Shown here: positions 1 through 9,209 of the stretch, one piece after another | Numbering within the stretch: the stretch's first letter is position 1 | Layout of the letters: every line of letters begins with the position of its first letter | Source of the DNA: Phaeodactylum tricornutum CCAP 1055/1 | Taxonomy: Eukaryota; Bacillariophyta; Bacillariophyceae; Surirellales; Neidiaceae | Assembly (NCBI RefSeq): GCF_000150955.2 | Contig: NC_011694.1 | Coordinates: 327,814-391,813 of the forward strand | Length of the DNA: 64,000 nucleotides | Direction of reading: 5' to 3' | Notes under the pieces: generated by a model | The model's database searches: none | Told to the model about the DNA's origin: nothing | Seen by the model: the letters and a program-made list of their open reading frames with translations, nothing else | Made by a program: the position numbers and the translations under genes

Positions 1-320
1 CGGGGCAGTTGGGTCGCGTCGGGCCACAACGGACCGTGCGTTTGTTCGTACCGAATGATCCGGGCCAAGCGTGTCGCGTTCCACCACGACGGTGGCGTGA
101 CGCGACACAACGATCGGGCGCGCAAGGCCGACGCCCACCAATACGGGACGCGAGTCGGGATGCCCGCACGGAACGGGCCCAACGTCGGTAACGATGACTG
201 CCAACGGGGGAGTGTGGCGGTCGCCGACGACGTGGAATCGAACGACGGGACAATGTCAATCCACGCGTCGTCCGCGTCAAAGGCGGATTGAAACGACGCC
301 AAGTCGTCCCGGACGGACAT
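1..320 (-). CDS. PSF2: GINS complex subunit Psf2, N-terminal part (cut by left edge)
   Basis: Reading leftward from the ATG at 320, the frame stays open to the window edge (about 106 codons). The protein begins MSVRDDL and contains DIVPSF, then LGPFRAGIP, VPYWWASALR, and LCRVTPPSWW. This order matches the start of Psf2 of the GINS replicative-helicase complex (IIPNF ... LGPF-PGLP-VPLW ... CR-PP-W ... L). GINS joins Cdc45 and MCM2-7 to form the CMG helicase in the nucleus. The C-terminal half lies outside the window. The family assignment rests on motif order by eye; it is clearly better than for any other GINS subunit, since the LGPF/PPEW block is typical of Psf2. Its start is 540 bp from the divergent gene at 861, so the two may share a promoter region. 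Confidence 0.75.
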   Translation of the reverse strand, partial: MSVRDDLASFQSAFDADDAWIDIVPSFDSTSSATATLPRWQSSLPTLGPFRAGIPTRVPYWWASALRARSLCRVTPPSWWNATRLARIIRYEQTHGPLWPDATQLP

Positions 321-860
321 GAGTGGGGAAATCGGAAATTACCGACCAAACAAATGTTGTAGTGTGAGTGTGACGGTGGGAAAGTTGTGGGATGGGACCA
401 AGGTGAAACGAGGCGATCCAATTACCAAAAATCGATGGATGGTTCCAACCCCCCACGACCCCCTCGGTTGCCAGTGTCATTGTCGGGGTTTGGTGCCTCC
501 AAGGGTCGACGACAGATGACAGACACAAAGTAGGGTAGTAGTCCCAAAGTGCATGGCATAAATAACGTCGGCTGTACTTCGACGAACGCCTCACTGTGGT
601 ACCAGCGACACCTACCCTAGAAAGAGAGAGGTGGTTGACACACACGTTTTTCGTTCCACGAGTCTTTTCTTCGCGGACTCTCACTGTCACTGTCCAGTCA
701 ACGAGTGGGAAATTCGTTGTCGCACCATCAACCAAGCAGACTCGCAGTACCCGTCCACCAGCGCTTTCCCCCCCCCCGATTCCATTCCCATTTTCACATT
801 CCGTATGGGTTCCACCGTAATCAGTTTGGAATTACACTGTCTGTAATCTGAGACAATACA
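321..860. promoter_or_regulatory. Divergent intergenic region between Psf2 and the zinc-ribbon gene
   Basis: This 540-bp stretch lies between two outward-facing starts. Short frames occur in it, including a 152-codon minus-strand frame, but none shows a recognisable domain. I see no clear TATA box. It probably carries both promoters. Confidence 0.4.
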
Positions 861-1685
861 ATGCGAGTGAATCCATCGGTAGTCGTAGGATGGACGACGA
901 TGTGGATTAGTGTGTGCGGGTTCTTGGATCGACCACGGCCGTTGCACGCGTGGGCCCCGGTGACGGGTCGTTCCCGCCTTGCGATCCGTCCACCCGTTCC
1001 GTACTCCTGTTCCACACCGTACCGACGTGTTTATCACACGGAACGACGCGGCTACGACGGTATCCTTACCCGACGATCCATGTACAATCTCCCACCACCA
1101 TCCGGCAACAACAATAATAACAACAACCAAAAAGGAGACGATCTACAAGCAATCTTGGTCAGTGTATTGACCGTCGGAGGCGTGGTAGCCTTCTTCGCGT
1201 CGCCTTTGGGTGCCATCTTTTTCGCCGTCTTCAATTCTCTCGTGCTATTGGCCATTTTGTTGCCCGTCCTGGGCATTGTCGGTTTCAATTTGTGGCAGTA
1301 CTGGAATACGATGGAAGCGCCTTGTCCGAATTGTGGAGCCCCGGCACGGGTACTCAAAAACACGGGCGTCGCGCCGAATCCGTCCCTGTGTTTGAATTGT
1401 GGCAGCCTCGTTGCCGCCAACGTGGCCAACGACGGAATCGATGCCGTTAGTAACAGTGTCAACCCAAACGACGGGATGGTGGACGCGACTTCGTTGTTCG
1501 ATACTTTGTTTGGTGGAACCGGGGGACTCCTGGACACGACCACTACCACTACCACGACAACGGAATCTACTGATCAACGAGCTAAAAAGTATCAGAGAGA
1601 ACAGACGGTCATTGACGTGGAAGTGGAAGAGGAGGACGAAGAACAAGAACGAAATTCCAAGTGGCGTCCCAAGCCCTTTCAGTAA
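861..1685 (+). CDS. Putative plastid membrane protein with a C-terminal zinc ribbon
   Basis: This is a 274-residue single-exon frame. The N-terminus has a short hydrophobic stretch followed by LHAWAP near residues 28-33, which resembles the diatom signal/transit junction (ASAFAP type), so plastid import across four membranes is inferred. After an Asn-rich spacer, two adjacent hydrophobic segments (about residues 95-150) look like a helical hairpin. They are followed by CPNCGAP and, about 20 residues later, CLNCGS, a four-Cys zinc ribbon. The tail has a run of Thr, then an acidic stretch rich in Glu. The family is unknown to me; the combination of two membrane helices with a CxxC-x(n)-CxxC ribbon suggests a thylakoid or envelope biogenesis factor, but no function is assigned. 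Confidence 0.75.
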   Translation: MRVNPSVVVGWTTMWISVCGFLDRPRPLHAWAPVTGRSRLAIRPPVPYSCSTPYRRVYHTERRGYDGILTRRSMYNLPPPSGNNNNNNNQKGDDLQAILVSVLTVGGVVAFFASPLGAIFFAVFNSLVLLAILLPVLGIVGFNLWQYWNTMEAPCPNCGAPARVLKNTGVAPNPSLCLNCGSLVAANVANDGIDAVSNSVNPNDGMVDATSLFDTLFGGTGGLLDTTTTTTTTTESTDQRAKKYQREQTVIDVEVEEEDEEQERNSKWRPKPFQ

Positions 1686-2198
1686 AAGTGCGCTATTATA
1701 ATATACAGTATGTCTGCACCGTTTCTTCTTGATAGGCCAATGCTATGCTATGCTAGCACAACAATACGGATACAAATCGACCAAGGGAGTCTAGCTAAAG
1801 GGCCTCGGTACTGTCTTGACTGTTGCGTACCAGTGAACACTACTAGCTCGGACCGAAAATCTCTCGCCTTTTTGGAGTCCGTAGAGACCGGGTGGGACGG
1901 TCGACATGCAGACTATCCCGGCGTGCACACTCACAGTCAGTAACGGTTCATTGCGTAGGGGTCGACGATGGCCCAAGCTTTGCTGTGACGCCTCTCTAGA
2001 GTAGTAATCACTGAGAGTGAATCTTGTTGACAGTTAGTGAGTACAGCACAAGTGTTCGGTTTGGGACAATTCGGCAACGTTCTTTGTGGGTGTCCCCCTT
2101 GGTGTGACGCGTCCCGACACGATACGCTACGATTGTCGTGGAGCACGCGGTATCATCCAGGTTGGTTTTGGCACCAAGGAGGTGCCGCGACACACACC
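1686..2198. other. Intergenic region
   Basis: This 513-bp stretch lies between two same-strand genes. It contains only short frames without recognisable features. An in-frame ATG at 2037 could extend the downstream protein by 54 residues, but that stretch has no conserved character. Confidence 0.4.
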
Positions 2199-5100
2199 AT
2201 GACGGATCCGCTCTTACCCGTTTCGGTACACCATGCATGGTCCGCAGAAGCCGTCAACGCCACGACGATGGTCCCGTCGCCGTCAGTCTCTCGTCAAGCC
2301 CGTCCGGAGGGAACTGCCTTGTCTACCCCTCTTCTACACACCCGTACTACGGATGGAGTCGCCAACGACAAAATGGAACGACGACGCAAACGTCAACGAC
2401 TCCGAAAGTATTGTCGTCGACGTGGAGCGAATAATCTTTCCTTTGTCGAATTGCTGGCCTTGGATTGGACCGTCAGTGACGACGATGACAGTGACGACAA
2501 TGAAACGTCGCAACACGTGCCAGCCCAAGAACGTCCAGTGGAAGATGATGATGTGCCTATTCTGGAACGAGTCGTTTTGGATGTCGACGTCGAATTGGGT
2601 TTCCCCCCGCTCGTCGATACGGTGGGTAGTAGCGAGGATTGGCCCCACCAGTACTCTCCGGAACGCGTCGTTTCCTACCGCCGACACAACGCGACTCCCA
2701 CAACGCGGCTGTTTCCGGACGGAGCCGTGAGCAATCCCGCAACTGGTCGATCGCTACGACCGCGGGCTTCCCCGTTGTCGGTTCCAACACGACTCGTCGT
2801 GGAAGTCACACCACAGGACGAAGGGTACTACGAAGGCGTCGTGTCTCCCATGACTATGCCCGACGACGAACTATACCTGTCACCCTTGCATATTTGGCTC
2901 CGTCAGAATCTAGAATTCTTTTCCGCCATTCCTGCGGATACGCACTCCGGACAAGGCGGACGCCGTGTCCCTATTGTCCGGGGTAAGGTAGGGATCCGTT
3001 GTCTCCACTGCGCCCAGGCAATGATGGAATCCGCCGCGTCCACATCCACCACCTCATCCGACCCGGTTGTGGCGTTCGGTGACCCAAACCGTGCCAAAAA
3101 AACCTACGGAACAATCTCGTACACGACATCTTGGCCATCCGGCGCCACGTCCTACCCACCAACCTTGGCCGTCCTACACTCGACCTGTGCACCCAAAACA
3201 ACCCAACACTTTAGTACGTGTCCGAATCTGCCGTCGGATCGACGCGGTCAACTCGACGCCTTGACGCGAGAGGGATCGGCCGCGCGCGGTCCCCGGGCAT
3301 CCGCGACGTTGAGTACCGGCGAGGGCCACGGCACCACCAACCTGTCGGCGTCGCTGTACTACACCATCGCCGCCAAACAATTGGGGATTATAGAAGTGAA
3401 AGATCAAGGACTCCGCTTCGGCCGGGATTTAGCGCTGGGGCCGTTGCCCTTGGAACCTATTCGTGGCCAAGTCGAAGCGGAGCAGCACAAACACGAGGCC
3501 GCCAATAACGCCGCTTCCCTGCAACCGCGGATCGTAGCCGACGAAGAATCCGAACGCGTCTTGGCCGAAGCCGTGGCCGAACCGGACCAGCCGAACAAAT
3601 ATTTCGCGCGGAGCAACGATAAGGCCCTCGTTTCGGACTATATCTTCTTGACGATCCGGCAAATGGCTGTTTGTCACGCCGTGCCGTCGGATTTTTCGTC
3701 GCGTGGCAAGCGCACCAAGTCGATGCGTATTGGTCTTACCGGATTTTGTTGTCGACATTGCCAAAGTCCACGCCAGGGTGCGGGCCCGGACTACTCCTGC
3801 CGCTCCTTCACTTCGGCACCCGACAACTTGTCCTCCTCCATCTCTCATTCCTTCACAGCCCATTTGCTCAAGTGTGCCAAGGTTCCGCGACGGATTCAAA
3901 CCGCGTTGATGGCCTACAAACGACTGCACCATCGACAAATGGCCCAGCTACCGTACGGATCTCAGCGTCGACTCTTTCACGACCTGTGGACGAGGTTACG
4001 GGCGCTCGACAAGGATCCTAGCGAAATGACGGAAGAAATGGAGGCGATGAACATTCCCGAACACGTGCCGTCGTTCCTTTCGAGACAAGCGAGTCCGGCA
4101 GGTGCGTTGGATGCGTCGGGTTCTGCCCCTGTATTTTCACAGTCTTCCGAGGCATCCGCCGTCGGGACAACGCGAGTACAGGAAGTTCTTCCCAGTATCA
4201 ACGACGACGAAACTGATTCGATTCTTACCGTCGCACAAACAAAGTGGGACCCTACCACAAATGACAATCTACTTTTACCAGAGGATCGTTCCTTGATTAC
4301 AGATTTTATCTTTTTGATCGTGCGTCAGTTGAAGTTGGCCATTCCGAACGAAAGTGATCTAGCCCGTGTTCGCCGGTACACACCCGGAACATTGGGGCTC
4401 TGTTGTCTGCATTGTAAAGACCAGGATTCATCCGTTACGCCTTCGGGTCGAACCTTCCCATCGGCTCCCGACAATTTTGCCTCCGCGCTCAACACGTCCA
4501 TGTACAGTCACATGAAAGCGTGTCCGTACGTCCCGGATGATCTGAAACGTGCGTTGGTGGCGACGCGCAAAGTGCATTCCTCACAGTGTGCCAGTCTCAG
4601 ATTTGGTTCGCAACGTCAATTTTTTAAAACTTTGTTTGCCCGATTGAATCCTGGAACTAACGGTTCGGTGCCCACTGCCGTAAGGAATGCTTCCTTATCA
4701 CCACCCGCCAGCACGACCAATGGAGGGCCAACCACGACAGACGAGGGGCTGCGTACGCTGGGTTTTATCGGGATGATCGATACCTTCCTTTGTCGACATT
4801 GCCGTGCGGTGCCTTTTCCCTTTAGGGCTCCGCATTCCATAGTGAGCGCCCGTAGGAAAGATACCTTGCGATTGGCGCAACTTCATGCGCAAGCCTGCCA
4901 CCAGACAAAGTGGGACTGGAATCTAATGAAACAAGTGTTTTGGCAGGCACTGAAAGGCATGGGATTACCTCGCGATAGCGTCGAGACTAAAGAATTTGCG
5001 GCTTGGGTACGCTCTTTGAGTGGCTCGAATGAGTCCTTCGGGGCGTCTATTGTGGCCAATCTTCGTGGACGGGCGTTGGAAGAATCGGATGTGTCTACGC

Positions 5101-5528
5101 GTGGGTCGGGTGTTGTTTCCACGGATGTGGTCGACGTTGCTCAAGTAGAAAAGCTGTTTCATGATTTTGTCACGGCATCGGGTAGCTCGAACGTGTCCTC
5201 TAGACTACGGCTGCATCCAGCTTTGATGGATTTCATACTTTTGGCGTTTCCAACATTCAATCCGGACAAACTCTTGCCTTTGGAGGAGACAGGCACCATG
5301 CCGGCAACGATTGAGAGTCAGTCGGAAACAGCTCTGGAGCACCGGCCTCCAAAAGCATCGCCGCGTCCCCACGTTACAGCATCGGCGCTGGAGACCGACG
5401 AGCCGTTGGACAAAGACGACTTGGGTTTAGGTACAACAGTCGCCAGTAATGAGCCCAATTCTCCCGTGGCGCCCAAACGGTTTGAACACGGACTTTTGGC
5501 GGCACCACCGGGCACCCCGACGCCGTAG
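2199..5528 (+). CDS. Large protein with repeated CCHC-type zinc-binding modules (diatom-type, unknown function)
   Basis: Encodes about 1,109 residues from the ATG at 2199 (MTDPLLP); the frame stays open to an earlier ATG at 2037. It carries at least three and probably four related modules. Each has a CxxHC- or C-C-x-H-C-type core: IRCLHCAQ near residue 264, GFCCRHCQ near 515, GLCCLHCKD near 732 and FLCRHCRAV near 863. Modules 2 and 3 also share an upstream block (D-IFL-RQ), a downstream SAPDN-S block, an H-x(3-4)-C pair, and a GSQRR/QFF-LF-RL ending. The cores look like metal-binding knuckles. Modules are separated by low-complexity Ser/Thr/Asp-rich linkers, and the N-terminus is basic (RRRKRQRLRKY) then acidic, which fits a nuclear protein. 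I do not recognise a characterised family; DNA or protein binding is only a guess. Confidence 0.75.
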   Translation: MTDPLLPVSVHHAWSAEAVNATTMVPSPSVSRQARPEGTALSTPLLHTRTTDGVANDKMERRRKRQRLRKYCRRRGANNLSFVELLALDWTVSDDDDSDDNETSQHVPAQERPVEDDDVPILERVVLDVDVELGFPPLVDTVGSSEDWPHQYSPERVVSYRRHNATPTTRLFPDGAVSNPATGRSLRPRASPLSVPTRLVVEVTPQDEGYYEGVVSPMTMPDDELYLSPLHIWLRQNLEFFSAIPADTHSGQGGRRVPIVRGKVGIRCLHCAQAMMESAASTSTTSSDPVVAFGDPNRAKKTYGTISYTTSWPSGATSYPPTLAVLHSTCAPKTTQHFSTCPNLPSDRRGQLDALTREGSAARGPRASATLSTGEGHGTTNLSASLYYTIAAKQLGIIEVKDQGLRFGRDLALGPLPLEPIRGQVEAEQHKHEAANNAASLQPRIVADEESERVLAEAVAEPDQPNKYFARSNDKALVSDYIFLTIRQMAVCHAVPSDFSSRGKRTKSMRIGLTGFCCRHCQSPRQGAGPDYSCRSFTSAPDNLSSSISHSFTAHLLKCAKVPRRIQTALMAYKRLHHRQMAQLPYGSQRRLFHDLWTRLRALDKDPSEMTEEMEAMNIPEHVPSFLSRQASPAGALDASGSAPVFSQSSEASAVGTTRVQEVLPSINDDETDSILTVAQTKWDPTTNDNLLLPEDRSLITDFIFLIVRQLKLAIPNESDLARVRRYTPGTLGLCCLHCKDQDSSVTPSGRTFPSAPDNFASALNTSMYSHMKACPYVPDDLKRALVATRKVHSSQCASLRFGSQRQFFKTLFARLNPGTNGSVPTAVRNASLSPPASTTNGGPTTTDEGLRTLGFIGMIDTFLCRHCRAVPFPFRAPHSIVSARRKDTLRLAQLHAQACHQTKWDWNLMKQVFWQALKGMGLPRDSVETKEFAAWVRSLSGSNESFGASIVANLRGRALEESDVSTRGSGVVSTDVVDVAQVEKLFHDFVTASGSSNVSSRLRLHPALMDFILLAFPTFNPDKLLPLEETGTMPATIESQSETALEHRPPKASPRPHVTASALETDEPLDKDDLGLGTTVASNEPNSPVAPKRFEHGLLAAPPGTPTP

Positions 5529-6971
5529 AGAATTTTTTTCTTTAAGAATGGTGGAGATAGGCACCAGCTGTTGCGGATTCTCTTCGCAACCTCCCCGAGC
5601 TCTATTTCTATTCATAGGTGTCTTGTGACAATTCCCAAAAAACGATGTATTCACGCATCTCTTAACAAGAAGGCTGGGTGGTACGGAGACAAAATCTTGG
5701 ATTTTTCGCTGCAAGCTCTAGTAAGAACAAGGTATCCAGAAGTTCCAGGTACAGGCGTCCACGAGACTAGACGCTGTCGTAGTATTCCACCATGTCCATT
5801 AGCAGGAACATGAACTTGGAAAGGGTACGAGACCAATAGGCTAGTCCTCGCGTGAACACATTTGTATCAATCCTAGTAGTGCTAGGCTATGGCGGTTGGA
5901 GTGCGCCAAGGAGAACACTTACAGTTAGTGCCTCAACCACAACTTCTTTTGCCGCAACGTCCCGTGCGTACAAAAATATCCAGCGTTGCTCCAGCAGCGA
6001 GTGATGGTCGGCAGCTTGTGAGTGGAGTACTCGTTGAGAAGGTTCACCGTGTGGTATGATACCGTTTCACAGTCAGTATTGGACTTCACTGTCAGTCCAT
6101 TGGTTTGGTTAGGGAATGTCGTCATTGTTAGGGTACATTCCGGAATGGAAACAGGTCACACCTTGGATTTGGGTGGTAGGTCCCTCATCGTCCAAAAATG
6201 GACAGGTATGATTCGTCGAGGCTAGTCAGTCGTCGAGTCGGTATCGTTACGGGGTTCGTACGTCCACGACGGATCCGTGAATCATTCGAGTCCTGTCGAG
6301 TTGCCGACACGCGAGACGCCGCCCATGCTCGTCATCGCCCCCGAATTACCATACAACGACCTACGTGGTGGTGTGTGTTCGGCACGGTGGTGGTGGTGGA
6401 CCAGCCGCTCGTACACGTGTGTGTGGTGGACGGGTAGGACCCTGGCGTCGGCTTGTTTCGTGCTCTCCTATTGGTAGACTCTGATCAACCGGTATCCATT
6501 ATATTTAAGTGGTACGTGTGTGTGTGGTTTTAGGTAAACGAATCATCGACACGGACCCGAAAAGGTGCCGATGACGATACAATACCCAACGTTCGTTGTC
6601 GAAGGAAGATAAGGATTCGGTGGTTGCCTCAACAGTAGCTAGCGAATCCACACACAAACGTGAGGTTTTTTTCTCCCAACCGATTCTCACTCTACGCTGG
6701 CAGCTAGTCCAACGCAGTAGTAACATTCCTACTAGCCGAGAGAGATCCACACAACATACACCGTAGTCATCGTAATTGCATTTGTTGTCACGCCACGACA
6801 ATTCCAACACCCCCAGACTCGACCAACACAACTTTACGTCAAGGGTCCCAATTAACTTTCCAACTTTGTGGTATCGATCTACTTGGGCTGTTGCTATCAA
6901 AAGTCGTCGCATTGTCTTTGAATCGAACACATTCCCCCACTTGTAACGGTACAGTTCACGTAACGTATACC
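5529..6971. other. Intergenic region
   Basis: About 1.44 kb with no supported gene. The longest frame, minus strand 6505-7035, overlaps the start of the desaturase and has no domain. There is a TATTTAAG-like AT stretch near 6500, upstream of the desaturase, that could be part of its promoter. Confidence 0.4.
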
Positions 6972-8447
6972 ATGTGTCGTTCCAGTAACCCGAACAACAG
7001 TAACCCGAGCAACGTCGGTAAAACGGCGTCGCCACCGACGGGTGGTGCGGAAGAATTGGCGACGGACGAGACCTGGATCAAGACTTTCGACGTCAACGCC
7101 TTTGCGCGGGACATTCGTGATTTGGGGGAACAGTTGCGGGCGCAGCAGGGCGACGCCGACGTGCAACACCTGCACAAGATGGTGCGTTGGAGCAATCTGT
7201 GTGCGGCCGTTGGATTCCTCACCATGGGATACGTCGTCAATCCCGTTGCCGTCGTGGCGCTCTCGACCTGGACTTTCTCGCGCTGGACCATGATTGGTAC
7301 GTACTTGTTGTCGGAGAGTGTGGTGTTATCGTTACCGTTGGTGGTAGTGGTGTTGATTACGGGGACCCTTTGTCTAGACAACATTCCACTGTTCCGTGTA
7401 CTGACTCTGCCTGGCTTGCCCTCGTTGTTCCCCACTACAGCGCACCACGTGTGTCACGGAGGCTACGATAGCATCCACCCCAACAAGAAACGTTGGAACC
7501 GCTTCAAGTTCGCTATTGGATCTTTCTGGAATCGCCTCTGCGATTGGCTCGATTGGATGATGCCCGAAGCGTGGAACGTCGAACACAACAACCGTCATCA
7601 CTACAAGCTTTCCGAGATTGACGATCCCGACCTTGTCGAGAATAACCTCGTGGATTTGCGTCAGGCTCCTATTCCCCTCGCCGCCAAGTACCTCGTTGTG
7701 GGACTCGCCATGGCCTCGTGGAAGTGGTTCTACTACGCCCCCAACACGTACAAGGAACTCAAACTCGCGCAGTGGCGTAAGCAGGGCAAGCCGTTGCCGC
7801 CTAACGTGAACCCTGCCGACGCCGTCACCATTCGATCCGTCCTGCAGGGTGACAATCCCTTTTATTCCGCCGCGGAGCTCTTTGGCGTGGTCCTTGGACC
7901 CTACCTGGTCATTCACTTTTTCCTCTTGCCACTGCCCTACTTGGCGCTCGGTTACTATTTGGCGCTGGCCGACCCCGCCGCGCTCTACTGGACCGCCGTC
8001 ACCAACCTGGTCCTGGCCGAAGTCCTCACCAACATTCACGGGTTCGTTGCCGTCGTGACCAACCACGCGGGCGATGACATGTACCGCTTCCGGAACGGCT
8101 GTCGTCCCTTTTCCGGTAGTTTCTTCCTCCGACAGGTCCTGGCCTCGGTCGACTTTCAAATGGGCACGGATTTGGTCGACTTTCTGCACGGATTTTTGAA
8201 TTACCAGATTGAACACCACCTGTGGCCTAATCTGTCCATGCTCAGTTACCAAAAGTCGGCTCCTCTCGTACGCGCCGTCTGTGCCCGACACGGTGTCCCG
8301 TACGTTCAGGAAAACGTCTTTCGACGCGTCCACAAGACGGTACAGATCATGGTCGGCACGACCAGTATGAAATGGTTCCCGGCCAAGTACGAAGACGCCT
8401 ACTTGGAACAGGACGCCAAGTTTTTGTCGGAAGAAATGGCCAAGTAG
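6972..8447 (+). CDS. Membrane fatty-acid desaturase (three His-box type)
   Basis: Exons 6972-7296 and 7441-8447 give about 443 residues; an in-frame ATG at 6891 would add 27. The intron (144 nt, gtacgt...ctacag) keeps the frame and has no stop. Removing it joins WTMI to AHHVCHGGYD, so that His box 1 (HHVCHGG) sits in normal context. Box 2 is HNNRHH and box 3 is QIEHHLWP, whose Q-x-x-HH form is typical of front-end desaturases, though no cytochrome b5 domain is present. Several hydrophobic segments flank the boxes. Such enzymes use a di-iron centre to place double bonds in lipid-bound acyl chains. No clear plastid motif is seen at the start, and the substrate and regiospecificity cannot be told from the sequence. 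Confidence 0.88.
   Translation: MCRSSNPNNSNPSNVGKTASPPTGGAEELATDETWIKTFDVNAFARDIRDLGEQLRAQQGDADVQHLHKMVRWSNLCAAVGFLTMGYVVNPVAVVALSTWTFSRWTMIGTYLLSESVVLSLPLVVVVLITGTLCLDNIPLFRVLTLPGLPSLFPTTAHHVCHGGYDSIHPNKKRWNRFKFAIGSFWNRLCDWLDWMMPEAWNVEHNNRHHYKLSEIDDPDLVENNLVDLRQAPIPLAAKYLVVGLAMASWKWFYYAPNTYKELKLAQWRKQGKPLPPNVNPADAVTIRSVLQGDNPFYSAAELFGVVLGPYLVIHFFLLPLPYLALGYYLALADPAALYWTAVTNLVLAEVLTNIHGFVAVVTNHAGDDMYRFRNGCRPFSGSFFLRQVLASVDFQMGTDLVDFLHGFLNYQIEHHLWPNLSMLSYQKSAPLVRAVCARHGVPYVQENVFRRVHKTVQIMVGTTSMKWFPAKYEDAYLEQDAKFLSEEMAK
7297..7440 (+). other. In-frame, stop-free intron in the desaturase
   Basis: A 144-nt segment with donor GTACGT and acceptor CTACAG. Its length is a multiple of three and it encodes no stop. 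If retained it would add 48 mostly hydrophobic residues just before His box 1. Confidence 0.75.
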
Positions 8448-9209
8448 TTGGGTACCGAGTGGGACCCGCCCGTAGGAATACGGACCCGTTCGGTACTTTC
8501 GGGAGAGCCAGTCAGCCAAGGCACGTGTGCCACGGTACACCCGTAGACAATTGGCGACACGGTCTAGTATTGACAGTGAGTGATTGAACACAATCCAAAA
8601 ACCAACTTGGTGTTACTCTGTATTGGTAGTTCTAGGAATAGTTAGGTCTGTAATAATTATGGTGATGATGGGATGTTCGGACTGCCGTATCACTCACTCA
8701 AAATGACTCTGAAAGGAGGGTGTATACGATCTTTGGACTCACTGGAACTGTACGGTAACACATGACAGGGTTGGTTCCTTTTGTCCAGGGTTCACCGTCG
8801 TCGCAAAGCCAAGGAGGGTAGGGTAAGGCGTTCGGATTCCTTCCCACGTATCCGGGTCGTTTGGTACGAAGCGGTGATTGGGTGACGGGCGTCTCTCGTT
8901 GTGTGGACGGGTACAGGTACAGACAGGTAGCTAGGTAGTTGTGCATCTCCGGATCGGAACGATCGCGATCGATCGGTGTCGGCGTTGGTGTTGTTGTCCG
9001 GCATGCCTCCTCCTCCTCCGTCGACTGTTTCTCTTTGTCAAGAGACGCCATCATCCCCAGAGTCTTTCATCGACACTTGTTTGGGGTGTGTGTGTACGTA
9101 ATTCACAGTCACTCCCCACCCAAAGGACGTTTACAGTTCCACTGGACACACCACCGCGACGTTGCCAACGGAACCGTGGATTCCCAAACCCACCACCAAC
9201 TACGAACCC
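8448..9209. other. Intergenic region
   Basis: About 760 bp between two same-strand genes. Several frames longer than 100 codons cross its right part, but they are alternative frames of the next gene's start. No RNA gene is recognised. Confidence 0.35.

Noticed and set aside
6505-7035. 176-codon minus frame over the desaturase start
   Set aside because: No domain, Cys/Trp-rich random composition, and it overlaps a real coding start.
7374-8591. 405-codon open frame on the minus strand
   Set aside because: It is antisense to the desaturase, has no domain, and arises from the GC-rich third codon positions of the real gene.
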